Source: Bdellovibrionaceae bacterium UBA6776 (GTDB taxonomy: Bacteria; Bdellovibrionota; Bdellovibrionia; Bdellovibrionales; UBA1609). From it: 32,103 nt of DNA. The stretch spans positions 1,526 through 33,628 of the forward strand of contig DKGG01000022.1 of assembly GCA_002453155.1 (NCBI GenBank), written 5' to 3'. The position numbers and the translations under genes were made by a program. Below, piece by piece: positions 24,614 through 32,103 of the stretch (positions are counted from its first letter, which is position 1; every line of letters starts with the position of its first letter). Below the pieces are notes generated by a model. The model was not told the DNA's origin, ran no database searches, and saw only the letters and a program-made list of their open reading frames with translations.

Positions 24614-26245
24614 ATGAGTATCCGCCCCATTCGTTTTTTTGTTCTTGTTGTCCTTATGGTCTTTGGTTTTTTGGGAGCCCCACTTTGGGCCAACGTTCTG
24701 GGGGACATGCAAACCTTTGCTCCCAACACGGATGGTTTGGACTTCATCACGGTTCACAGCTCAAGGCCTTTGAAAAAAGGCTTCTTCGCTGTGGGGGGGC
24801 ACTTTAGTTATGCGAAGGATCATTTGCAGGTTTTCAATCCTTTGGGGACTCAAGAGCATTTGAACTATTCTGACCAGTTGGTGGAGTTTGATACCGATGT
24901 TTCCTACGCCTTAGGAAAACAGTTGGGCGTGTTTTTGGCGGTTCCCACCTTGCTATGGCAAGAGTCTGCAAAAGATCAATCGGTGGATGTGGAAATCACC
25001 CGAGGGGTTCATGCCTTTCGCCCTGGATTTAAATATGTTTTTAGCAATGATCCAGAAGCCTTTGCCTTTGTGGGATCCGTGGACATTCCAAATGTTCAAA
25101 ACAGTCCTTACACCGGGATAGATCCAAGACCGATTGTGAACTTAGAAGTGGCAAAGAATTGGAAAACTTCAGGTCGAGTGACTTACGGAACCAACTTGGG
25201 ATACCGTTTGCGAGAGCCGACCGCGCGGCCCACGGATGCACAGATGTTTCCGCTGGACGATCAAGTGATTTTTTCTTTGGCTCGTTCTGCGCCATTGTTT
25301 TCAAAAACGGGATGGGTGGCGGAAGCCTTCTTTTCGGTTCCCGTGGATAAAGATCCCTACAATAAAATGGTCCATGCGGCCTCAGCTGACCTGTTGTTGG
25401 GGATTAAACATCGCATTCGTACCAACATGAACATTGATGCCGGTGTGACAGTTGAACCATTTATTGACTCTCAATCTCCAAAGTTTCGAGCCTTTGCGGG
25501 ATTGGTCTATTACTTTAAGCCCACATGGTTTGATCGGTCGGCAACTCCTGAACCCGAGGAGACCATTGTCCCTGCAGAGACGGTGGATCAAGAACTGGCT
25601 GCAATGACCGATGAAGGGGATATTCCTGGCAAAGCTTCCGCACCTGTGAAGCTTGGAGCATTGAAAGTGTCTCCGCAATATGTGGAGGTGTTTGAGGGAT
25701 CTACCGTTGAGTTTCAGGCTCAGTCCTTGAACGAACCCATTGTGATGGAATTGCTGTCTGGAAGTGGAATTGTCTATGATTCTGAATTCATTTACCGTGC
25801 ACCGTTAAAAGCCGAGCGTGCTCGCATTCGTTTTACCGATGCCGTGGGAAGTACAAAGATTGCGCGAGTGATTGTAAAACCCATTCCTCGAGCGGATGAA
25901 ACTCTTCGAATTAAAAACTTAAAGTTTGTTTTTGCGAAGGCAGAGCTGATTGACGAGTCTCAAAAAGAAATTCGTCGCATTGTTCGTGTTTTGAGAAACA
26001 AAAAAGTAAAACGAATCATTGTAGAGGGACACACGGACAGTGTGGGCTCAAACCGCTACAATCTGGAACTCAGTGAAAAACGCGCAAAGACGGTGCGCGA
26101 GATCTTAATCGACGAATTGTATCTGAAGCGGGATCAGGTTTATGCCATTGGCTTTGGTGAAGAGCGTCCCGTAGCTACAAACAAGACCGATGCGGGTCGC
26201 CAGCGCAACCGCCGGGTGGATTTGAAAGTTTATTACGAAAAGTGA
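24614..26245 (+). CDS. Outer-membrane beta-barrel protein with OmpA C-terminal domain
   Basis: A 543-residue protein. A signal peptide (FFVLVVLMVFGFLGAPLWA) leads into about 270 residues with alternating hydrophobic strands and aromatic residues, ending AFAGLVYYFKP, consistent with an outer-membrane barrel. An acidic linker (EPEETIVPAETVDQELAAM) and a Ig-like segment (about 345-425) follow. The C-terminal 110 residues are an OmpA peptidoglycan-binding domain: LKFVFAKAEL, EGHTDSVGSNRYNLELSEKRA, GFGEERPVATN and GRQRNRRVDL. It would anchor the outer membrane to the wall. The Ig-like middle is unusual for OmpA itself. Confidence 0.85.
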   Translation: MSIRPIRFFVLVVLMVFGFLGAPLWANVLGDMQTFAPNTDGLDFITVHSSRPLKKGFFAVGGHFSYAKDHLQVFNPLGTQEHLNYSDQLVEFDTDVSYALGKQLGVFLAVPTLLWQESAKDQSVDVEITRGVHAFRPGFKYVFSNDPEAFAFVGSVDIPNVQNSPYTGIDPRPIVNLEVAKNWKTSGRVTYGTNLGYRLREPTARPTDAQMFPLDDQVIFSLARSAPLFSKTGWVAEAFFSVPVDKDPYNKMVHAASADLLLGIKHRIRTNMNIDAGVTVEPFIDSQSPKFRAFAGLVYYFKPTWFDRSATPEPEETIVPAETVDQELAAMTDEGDIPGKASAPVKLGALKVSPQYVEVFEGSTVEFQAQSLNEPIVMELLSGSGIVYDSEFIYRAPLKAERARIRFTDAVGSTKIARVIVKPIPRADETLRIKNLKFVFAKAELIDESQKEIRRIVRVLRNKKVKRIIVEGHTDSVGSNRYNLELSEKRAKTVREILIDELYLKRDQVYAIGFGEERPVATNKTDAGRQRNRRVDLKVYYEK

Positions 26246-26269
26246 GATCACATTATTCCTGGAACGGAA

Positions 26270-26776
26270 TTAAGATTTCGCTTTCTTTTCGGCGCGGCTT
26301 TCTAAGACCATCAGAACTGCGATGGTCGTCACGCCACAAACAATGGCCGAATCGGCAATGTTGAAGGCCGGGTAGTTCCACTGATTTTTATAGTGAAAAT
26401 CAAGAAAATCGATCACATAGCCAAATCGAAGACGATCAATATAGTTGCCAAGAGCTCCTCCAAAGATAGAACTCAATGCGACAACTTGAACCTTATCGGA
26501 ACTTTCAACTCCTTTAAGAATGAACAAGATAATGATCATTGCCACAGGCGATACGGATAAGAAAAACAAGGTTCTTAAAGTCTCCGGCGCATCCCGAAGA
26601 AAACCAAAAGCCGCGCCAGGATTTCGAACATAAGTAAAATTAAAAAAGTTGGGGATGACAGAAACGGATTCACCCAAACCAAACTCGGAATGAACATACA
26701 TTTTCGTCAACTGATCCAGTGCCACCAAAGCACATGCGATCAAAGCCAATAAAAGATATTTGGATTCAATTTTCAT
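26270..26776 (-). CDS. lspA: Lipoprotein signal peptidase (signal peptidase II)
   Basis: A 168-residue protein with four predicted membrane helices. The conserved motifs are ALDQLTK near residue 21, FTYVRNPGAAFGFL, GNYIDRLRFGYVIDF with catalytic Asp123, and PAFNIADSAI with catalytic Asp142. It removes signal peptides from diacylated prolipoproteins such as the four lipoproteins in this window. The upstream unknown gene ends 47 bases earlier on the same strand, so the two may be cotranscribed. Confidence 0.96.
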   Translation of the reverse strand: MKIESKYLLLALIACALVALDQLTKMYVHSEFGLGESVSVIPNFFNFTYVRNPGAAFGFLRDAPETLRTLFFLSVSPVAMIIILFILKGVESSDKVQVVALSSIFGGALGNYIDRLRFGYVIDFLDFHYKNQWNYPAFNIADSAIVCGVTTIAVLMVLESRAEKKAKS

Positions 26777-26823
26777 GGACGATCCTCACTTTTAAACAAC
26801 AATCACTTGGCTCGAATTCAGAG

Positions 26824-27345
26824 TCAAGGCAGGAGGGCTTTCAGCTTTTCGGAGCCCAAGGCAATCAGCATTCTCAAGGCTTCGCCCTCGTCGCTTAAAT
26901 TGAGACGTTTTTTGAGGGCGGAGGCCTGAGACCAGCTCAATGAATCCACATTCCACTGGGGGCCCCGAGAGGCTCCCTGTGAAACTTCGGAAGAGGCGAA
27001 AGCGGGGGAGGCTCCGACTCTTTCTGAAACTGGTTGTTGGGGGGACGATGGAGGCACACTTTTTTGGGGGGGCGTGGGCTTTTTCTCGTTTGTTGGCTTT
27101 TCAGGAGCAGAGAACTGCTCCAAATTTTTGGCCAAGTTCTTTAAATCTTGAGTGAAGGCTTCCCCGCTGACGGGGTGAGTGTCTGAAGCTTTGCTTCGAC
27201 GTTTAAACTGGAGGTAAAGGGCGACCAGAGCATCTGCGTTGGTTGCTTGGCTTCTAAGGTGCTCGGGCTGTTCAGCAATCCAATCGATGGCCTTAACCAA
27301 AGTGTCCCGAGTGTAAGCTTGAGGTGGCGCTCCATATCCAGTCAT
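26824..27345 (-). CDS. Unknown Pro/Gln/Ser-rich protein
   Basis: A 173-residue soluble protein with three parts: a helical N-terminal region (about 1-70: TLVKAIDWIAEQPEHL, then ALYLQFKRRSK), a low-complexity linker rich in Pro, Ser, Gln and Lys (about 80-125), and a helical C-terminal segment (LSWSQASALKKRLNLSDEGEALRMLIALG). No signal peptide or known domain is seen. The C-terminal helix pair could be a small protein or DNA contact module; this is a guess. No ribosome site precedes the ATG, so the true start is uncertain. It lies upstream of lspA. Confidence 0.6.
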   Translation of the reverse strand: MTGYGAPPQAYTRDTLVKAIDWIAEQPEHLRSQATNADALVALYLQFKRRSKASDTHPVSGEAFTQDLKNLAKNLEQFSAPEKPTNEKKPTPPQKSVPPSSPQQPVSERVGASPAFASSEVSQGASRGPQWNVDSLSWSQASALKKRLNLSDEGEALRMLIALGSEKLKALLP

Positions 27346-27446
27346 AGAAGGATTCAGTTTTAATGAAGGCCCAAAACCGAAGCAATGAGTATTTTTAAGG
27401 CGGTTTCAATTCACAGAGTTGTCCACAGACTTGTCAACTGACCTGC

Positions 27447-28934
27447 TTAATCTGCGTAATCTTTAGCCACAATTCCGTACTTCTCAATTTTTCTCAAAAG
27501 AGTCTTTTTCGGAATATTTGCGTGAAGAGCCGTTTGATTGATGCGTCCTTTAAACATTTTCAACGCCTTCACAATAAATTCTTTTTCAAAGGCTTCTTTG
27601 TGTTTGTTGAAATCCAAATCCCCTTCAGGAATGCGCACCAAATCAGAATCCGTCTCTATGTCCATGACGTCTTCAACACTGTTTTCCATAGAGGTTTGTG
27701 TCTTAAGAGAAGAAGCAGTGGTTTGTGAAGCTTTAGGTTCTGGGAGTGAGTTCAAATCAATTCCCGTTTTCATCAAGATCTTTTCGGGCAAAGAGGAAAG
27801 TTGAATCTGCGAACTTTCTTCCAGAATAAAAGCGTGTTCAATGACATTTTCTAATTCTCGAATGTTTCCTGGCCAGTCGTATTTTTTCAAAACATTCAAT
27901 GCATCCGGAGAGGGGCCTTGAATTTTTTTAGATTGCACGCGGTTGAACTTGTTCACAAACAGGTCAATCAATTGGCCCAAATCTTCCCGTCGGTCCTTTA
28001 AGGGCGGAAGAAAGATCGGCATCACATTCAGCCTGTAGTAAAGGTCTTCGCGAAATTCGCCCTTTTGAATCATCTCTTCCAAAGGGCGATTGGTGGCGGC
28101 AATGATGCGCACATGGGTTTGAATCTCGCGGTTGGATCCAATGGGTGTAAACAGTTTTTCCTGAAGCACGCGAAGCAGCTTGACCTGCATCAGTAAAGGC
28201 ATGTCCCCCACTTCATCCAAAAATAGAGTTCCGCCCTCGGCAAACTGAAACTTTCCAATTTTTCTTTGATCGGCCCCGGTGAAGGATCCTTTTTCGTGTC
28301 CGAACAATTCACTTTCAAAAAGATTTTCGGGAATGGCCGAGCAATTGATCGCAACAAATTTTCCTTCTTTAAAAGAGGAGTTGTGATGAATGGCTTGAGC
28401 CACCAACTCTTTTCCTGTTCCGGATGGCCCGCGAACCAAAACAGGGGTGTCTACTTTAGAGAGCCGGTGAATGATGTGAAAGACCTTCTGCATCTGTCCG
28501 GTACGTCCAATCATTGGACGTTCTGCCGCCGACATTTCGGGGGCAGAGGCGGCCACTCGTGAAATCAAAGAGTGAGCTTCAATGGCCTTTCGCACCAAAG
28601 TCAGTAGGCGTTCTTCTTTGACGGGTTTGGAAAGATAATCAAAGGCTCCCTCTTTCACCGCGTGAACGGCATCGTTCACATTGGCGTATGCAGTCATAAT
28701 CAATACGATTGCGGAGGGATCTTCTTCTTTGATTTCTTTCAATGCTTCCAGGCCAGTTTTTTGAGGCATGTCCACATCCAAAAGGACCACTTGAAAGGAG
28801 CCCGCTTTAAATTTATCAATGGCATCTTGACCATTGACCGCCTCTTCCACTTGGAAATCTCCAGCCGCCAAAAGCGCAGAGGTGACCGAAAGCCTCAATG
28901 TGGCATCGTCGTCTGCAACCAATACTTTAAGCAT
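27447..28934 (-). CDS. NtrC-type sigma-54 response regulator
   Basis: About 495 residues from the ATG at 28934, which has AAGGAG upstream; the frame runs on to 29036 inside the kinase gene, but that start has no support. The receiver domain (1-115) has the acidic pocket ADDD, phospho-acceptor Asp53 (VVLLDVDMP), Thr81 and Lys103. The AAA+ domain has GPSGTGKE, the loop GSFTGA in ELFGHEKGSFTGAD, TLFLDEVGDM and the arginine finger region REDLYYRLNVMPIFLPPL. A linker and a Fis-type helix-turn-helix (INQTALHANIPKKTLLRKIEKYG) follow. GSFTGA is a variant of GAFTGA. It overlaps its kinase gene by 8 bases. Confidence 0.94.
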   Translation of the reverse strand: MLKVLVADDDATLRLSVTSALLAAGDFQVEEAVNGQDAIDKFKAGSFQVVLLDVDMPQKTGLEALKEIKEEDPSAIVLIMTAYANVNDAVHAVKEGAFDYLSKPVKEERLLTLVRKAIEAHSLISRVAASAPEMSAAERPMIGRTGQMQKVFHIIHRLSKVDTPVLVRGPSGTGKELVAQAIHHNSSFKEGKFVAINCSAIPENLFESELFGHEKGSFTGADQRKIGKFQFAEGGTLFLDEVGDMPLLMQVKLLRVLQEKLFTPIGSNREIQTHVRIIAATNRPLEEMIQKGEFREDLYYRLNVMPIFLPPLKDRREDLGQLIDLFVNKFNRVQSKKIQGPSPDALNVLKKYDWPGNIRELENVIEHAFILEESSQIQLSSLPEKILMKTGIDLNSLPEPKASQTTASSLKTQTSMENSVEDVMDIETDSDLVRIPEGDLDFNKHKEAFEKEFIVKALKMFKGRINQTALHANIPKKTLLRKIEKYGIVAKDYAD

Positions 28935-30795
28935 GAAGATCTCCTTCCGAAATTTGTGTTTCCAATTCATAGGGCAAAAACACGGTAAATGTCGAGCCCT
29001 GATTGAGTTCGCTCTCCACAGAGATGCGTCCCGCATGGAGTTCTACAAAATACTTGGCCAGATAAAGACCAAGGCCCGAACCCGAGGTGCTGTGTTCCAC
29101 ATTTTTCGAGCGGTAGAACTTTTCAAAAACGTTTTCTAAATCCAGCGGAGTCATTCCCACGCCTTGGTCCGCAATCTGGATGGTCACTCCACCCACACCG
29201 TCTTCGGTGGTGATCAAGACAGAGGTTCCATCCGGCGAGTATTTGATGGCATTCTCTATCAAATTGTTGAAAACCTGTTTGAGCAAGTTCTCATCGATTT
29301 TCAAACTGAACAAAGGTTCCAGCTCGGTTCTCAATGTGATGGACTTTTTCTCGGCCTGATACTGACAGCGAGAAGTGACGTCTTCCAAGACACGGTTCAC
29401 ATCTCCGGAACGCAAATCCAATTTCACGTCCGAACTTTCAACACGGGAAAGATTTAAAATAGAACTGACAAAGTCGGACAACTCATCTGCAGAGTTCATG
29501 ATTTCATCAATGGCCAATCGCTGATTGGGAGTAAGATTGGATTGATTTTTTGAGGCAATTTCGGCCATGCCTTGAATCTTTGCCAAGGGAGTTTTTAGGT
29601 CGTGGGAAACCAATCGTAGGAAATTGCTTTTTAACTCTTCCACTTGAGTGAGCAATTTGTTTTTTTGCAAGTACTCCCAACTGCGTTTGTTCTCTTTGAT
29701 CAAGCGATAGGGGATCACAAAGTAGTAACACAAAAAGATCGCCAACAGGGGCTGAGCCAATGGAATCAAAAGATCCTGGGAATAGAACAAAATCAATCCA
29801 GCGACAAAAAGCCCGGCAAAGCTAGAAAGCAAAATGGTCAGTCCCACCACCGGGCGAAACATCATCACAGAATGAATGATCAGCAAGGCCACCAGAAATG
29901 TGACTGCCATGTGCACCCACGGAGGTGTGGGGCGAGGGGCGTCGTCCAAAATCAAGGTGTCAATGGAGTTGGCTTGCAAATAGAGTTCGCTGGTATCGAA
30001 GGGTTCATTGGATAAGGGGCTGGTGATGTATTGAGAAGCCACATCTTTGGTGTCAAATCCCAAGATAATGATTTTCCCTCGGGCGAGAACCGAGTTCCAA
30101 CGGTTGTTTAAAATGTTTGAAAACTCCACGGAGGGATAAGTTTTTGGATTGTGATAGCGAATATAAACCTGTTGGGAATCCAAGAATTCAAAGGTCCCAG
30201 CAATTTGGTCTTTTTTGTGAGTGCGAAAATCCGCAGCAATTTTAGGATATAAGGTCTGAGCCTTTTCATAACTCAACAGAGCTCGACGAGTGATTCCATC
30301 TTTGGCAAAAACGGTGCGGTCTGCGGTTTTCGGCGCAGGCATGCGTTTTACTTTTTCAAAGGGTTCGGCCAAAGGAGCAAACTCGGACATGCCCGTGGGT
30401 GGAAGTTCGTTTTCGGCCAAGATAAATTGGGTTTGCTTGCTGATGTTGGCGAAACGGTAAAGATCACTTTGAGTGGCTTCGAGTTTAAATGGGTTGATCA
30501 AGCTGACAATCACATGGGGCTGACTGTTGGCAAGGCTTTCGAGGATTTGATTGAACTGCTCAAGGGTGGGAGGTGCTCCCAAACGTTTGACCGTCTCTTC
30601 ATGGATGGGGACCAGCATGATGTTGCCAGAGCTTGCGGGCGGCGGAGTCCATTTCATGCGCAGATCAGAAGTGAGAAATTCAATTCCATAAAATTGAAAT
30701 TGGCCCAGAATCAAAGTGATCCCAAGGGCAAGCGCAACTTGAATGGCCCATTGAAGTCTTCGATTTTCTAACCAAGACTCGATCCTTCGAATCAC
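28927..30795 (-). CDS. CHASE2-domain sensor histidine kinase
   Basis: A 622-residue kinase from a GTG with AAGGAGG upstream. An N-terminal membrane helix (about 17-35) precedes a periplasmic CHASE2 sensor domain (about 40-290: FLTSDLRMKW, DTLILDDAPRPTPPW), then three membrane helices (about 296-361). The cytoplasmic part has a HisKA domain with His398 in RLVSHDLKTPLAKI and an HATPase domain with NNLIENAIKYS, ADQGVGM and GSGLGLYLAKYFVELHAG. It should phosphorylate the adjacent regulator. The CHASE2 signal is unknown. A sigma-54-type promoter and palindrome lie upstream. Confidence 0.93.
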   Translation of the reverse strand: MIRRIESWLENRRLQWAIQVALALGITLILGQFQFYGIEFLTSDLRMKWTPPPASSGNIMLVPIHEETVKRLGAPPTLEQFNQILESLANSQPHVIVSLINPFKLEATQSDLYRFANISKQTQFILAENELPPTGMSEFAPLAEPFEKVKRMPAPKTADRTVFAKDGITRRALLSYEKAQTLYPKIAADFRTHKKDQIAGTFEFLDSQQVYIRYHNPKTYPSVEFSNILNNRWNSVLARGKIIILGFDTKDVASQYITSPLSNEPFDTSELYLQANSIDTLILDDAPRPTPPWVHMAVTFLVALLIIHSVMMFRPVVGLTILLSSFAGLFVAGLILFYSQDLLIPLAQPLLAIFLCYYFVIPYRLIKENKRSWEYLQKNKLLTQVEELKSNFLRLVSHDLKTPLAKIQGMAEIASKNQSNLTPNQRLAIDEIMNSADELSDFVSSILNLSRVESSDVKLDLRSGDVNRVLEDVTSRCQYQAEKKSITLRTELEPLFSLKIDENLLKQVFNNLIENAIKYSPDGTSVLITTEDGVGGVTIQIADQGVGMTPLDLENVFEKFYRSKNVEHSTSGSGLGLYLAKYFVELHAGRISVESELNQGSTFTVFLPYELETQISEGDLHA

Positions 30796-30837
30796 TGTAA
30801 GACTCCTCCTTTGAGACTTCCCGTCGCGCTCTTTTAA

Positions 30838-30854
30838 AGCAAAGATGCGGCCAA
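30838..30854 (-). promoter_or_regulatory. Sigma-54 promoter of the kinase/regulator operon
   Basis: On the minus strand the site is TTGGCCGCATCTTTGCT: intact TTGGC at -24, TTTGCT at -12, exact 12-base spacing. The predicted start near 30827 lies 32 bases before the GTG. Because the operon encodes a sigma-54 activator, positive autoregulation is the natural reading. Confidence 0.68.
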
Positions 30855-30883
30855 GATGTAAAAAGGATAAGTTCTTGAAATGA

Positions 30884-30898
30884 GTGTCATTGTGACAC
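30884..30898. promoter_or_regulatory. Perfect palindrome GTGTCA-N3-TGACAC, candidate activator site
   Basis: Six-base perfect arms separated by three bases (TTG on the plus strand). Its centre is about 64 bases upstream of the start predicted from the sigma-54 promoter at 30838, a standard distance for a sigma-54 enhancer site. The likely ligand is the operon's own NtrC-type regulator, which is inferred from position only. Confidence 0.55.
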
Positions 30899-30900
30899 CA

Positions 30901-30931
30901 AAAAAAAGAACTTCCTGTGGAGGAAGTTCTT
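30901..30931 (-). terminator. Intrinsic terminator of the 311-residue lipoprotein gene
   Basis: AAGAACTTCC (30906-30915) pairs fully with GGAAGTTCTT (30922-30931) around a six-base loop. On the minus strand it is a 10-bp stem followed by a run of U, 30 bases after the lipoprotein stop codon. It separates that gene from the kinase operon promoter. Confidence 0.88.
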
Positions 30932-30960
30932 GAGTGTCAAAACTTTAGTCAATCTAAAAA

Positions 30961-31896
30961 TCAGTTGAGAGCAGACTCTTCTTGTCCTGCAGGTCGTTCT
31001 TCATCCGCTCCAGTGTTTTCAGCACTTTGAGTTTGTGTCTTTTCAACAGAGTAAATCAAACGCACTTCCTGGTTGGTTTTTCCGTCTGTACTTGTGAAAG
31101 ACAAAAGAATTTCAACTTCAGACTCGGCCTTTTTCACTTGGCTCAAAACAGCTCCAAGAGAAAGATCCTTGCTGATGAATTCTTTAAAATCTGCTTGGTG
31201 AGTACTTACGGTGGAAGAGGCCAGAATTTCGACCATGTCCTCAGAGAGATTTTTCGACTGGATTTCGCCGGTGTTCAAAGACAAGACTCCGCCAAGAAGG
31301 GAAGGACGAAGAGAAAATTTCTTCGGATCTTTATCGGCTCCAGAAAGAAGTTGTCCTGTACCGCCAACCTCTCCTTGAGAGAGAACATCAATTCCAATCA
31401 ATGAGCCGGAAAACTGACCCACAGAGGTCAGGCCCAATCCAAGATCCATATTGACCATAGAGGATTGTCCGTTTTGATCTTTTTCGACGGACTTGGCGAC
31501 CAAACCGGTAAAGACTTTTTTATTGTCGTCATCCATTTGATAAACAAGAACAGAAAATTTTTGAAGATTTAGTTTTGAGCCACTCAGTTCTTCCCATGAA
31601 ACCACCTGTGCATTTGGAAGGGCCAACTTTGAAGAAGCTTCTAAGATGCCTGATTGGTTTTCGGTGGTTCCGCCCACTTGAGCGCCAGAAACGTCTGCTT
31701 TTTTGGCGGGATCTGTGTTTTTTGTAGAGTCGCCCTCAGAAGAAGCGGGATTTGTTCCTTCTTCTTTGGTGGTTTTGTCTGCTCCTGTGATTTGACCGGC
31801 AATGCGCTGTCTTTTTTCAGCGGACTTGCCAGAACAACCCACAGTGAATCCGAGGGATAAACTTGCGATCAATGCGATCATAAACGGTCTTGTCAT
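30961..31896 (-). CDS. Unknown lipoprotein, acidic and Ser/Thr-rich
   Basis: About 311 residues from the ATG at 31896, which has GAGGAG upstream. The frame extends to 32037, but that part has no ribosome site. The signal peptide MTRPFMIALIASLSLGFTVGC ends in a lipobox-like TVGC. A 70-residue low-complexity linker rich in Lys, Thr, Gly and Ser follows, then a beta-rich domain (about residues 90-290), and an acidic Gln/Glu-rich tail. No family is recognised. It is followed by a strong terminator and is probably a single-gene transcript. Role unknown; membrane-anchored at the periplasmic side or surface. Confidence 0.75.
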   Translation of the reverse strand: MTRPFMIALIASLSLGFTVGCSGKSAEKRQRIAGQITGADKTTKEEGTNPASSEGDSTKNTDPAKKADVSGAQVGGTTENQSGILEASSKLALPNAQVVSWEELSGSKLNLQKFSVLVYQMDDDNKKVFTGLVAKSVEKDQNGQSSMVNMDLGLGLTSVGQFSGSLIGIDVLSQGEVGGTGQLLSGADKDPKKFSLRPSLLGGVLSLNTGEIQSKNLSEDMVEILASSTVSTHQADFKEFISKDLSLGAVLSQVKKAESEVEILLSFTSTDGKTNQEVRLIYSVEKTQTQSAENTGADEERPAGQEESALN

Positions 31897-32103
31897 AAAT
31901 GGACTCCTCAATCTTATTTTATAAACCAACCTTACCCCCTCATGTTTCATGAACCGTGCCCATGTTCGTGGGGCCAGGGAGCAAAGTAGAGAGGCCTGCT
32001 GCGGCGAGTTCGCCTTCACCAAGCCCATTTTCGTCACCCCTCACCCAACTTTGTCCTTTCCCGAACCTGCCTCTCCGGCTTTTATTGTGGGGTAGGAGCG
32101 TGC

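Noticed and set aside
26255..26270. ATTCC/GGAAT hairpin between the OmpA-family gene and lspA.
   Set aside because: Only a 5-bp stem with no T-run; too weak to call a terminator, although the site between convergent genes is suggestive.
27419..27427. TTGTCCACA, one base from a consensus DnaA box.
   Set aside because: Single copy with no AT-rich unwinding region or further boxes nearby; no dnaA, dnaN or gyrB genes. Not an origin.

Overview
The window looks like a chromosomal segment from a motile Gram-negative predator-type bacterium, most likely Bdellovibrio or a close relative (Bdellovibrionota). The evidence is a complete flagellar basal body and hook cluster, an Mla-type lipid transporter, several lipoproteins and exported proteins, an OmpA-family porin-like protein, and a relic of a DD/LD-type M14 carboxypeptidase of the kind abundant in these bacteria. 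The taxon is inferred from gene content and style, not from a database match.

Layout. Positions 1-2813 (minus strand) hold a lipoprotein-mlaE-mlaF-mlaD operon with overlapping genes. Divergent from it, 3059-18970 (plus strand) is one long flagellar cluster: a secreted AMIN/TPR protein, a receiver-less sigma-54 activator, flgB, flgC, fliE, fliF, fliG, fliH, fliI, fliJ, a motE-like gene, fliK, flgD, a TIGR02530-type flagellar operon gene and flgE. Most of these genes overlap or nearly touch, several through TTG starts. Positions 19094-21838 are an accessory stretch: three small exported proteins, a decayed M14 carboxypeptidase and a single REP-associated tyrosine transposase (RAYT). Positions 21913-24356 (minus) carry pfkA, an HU gene, yacG and a lipoprotein. 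Then come an OmpA-family gene (plus), lspA and an unknown proline-rich protein (minus), a CHASE2 histidine kinase with an NtrC-type response regulator (minus), and a final lipoprotein (minus).

Main signal beyond the genes. Four sites match the sigma-54 (-24/-12) consensus with correct GG-to-GC spacing, and each sits in the short leader of a gene: before the TPR/activator/flagellar cluster (3012), before two small exported proteins (19709 and 21432, minus), and before the kinase/regulator pair (30838, minus). The kinase promoter has a perfect GTGTCA-N3-TGACAC palindrome about 60 bases upstream, where a sigma-54 activator would bind. The window also encodes two sigma-54 activators. Together this suggests a local sigma-54 network: a feed-forward flagellar operon that carries its own activator, and an autoregulated two-component system, with small secreted proteins of unknown function as further targets. 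No tRNA, rRNA, CRISPR array or prophage was seen.
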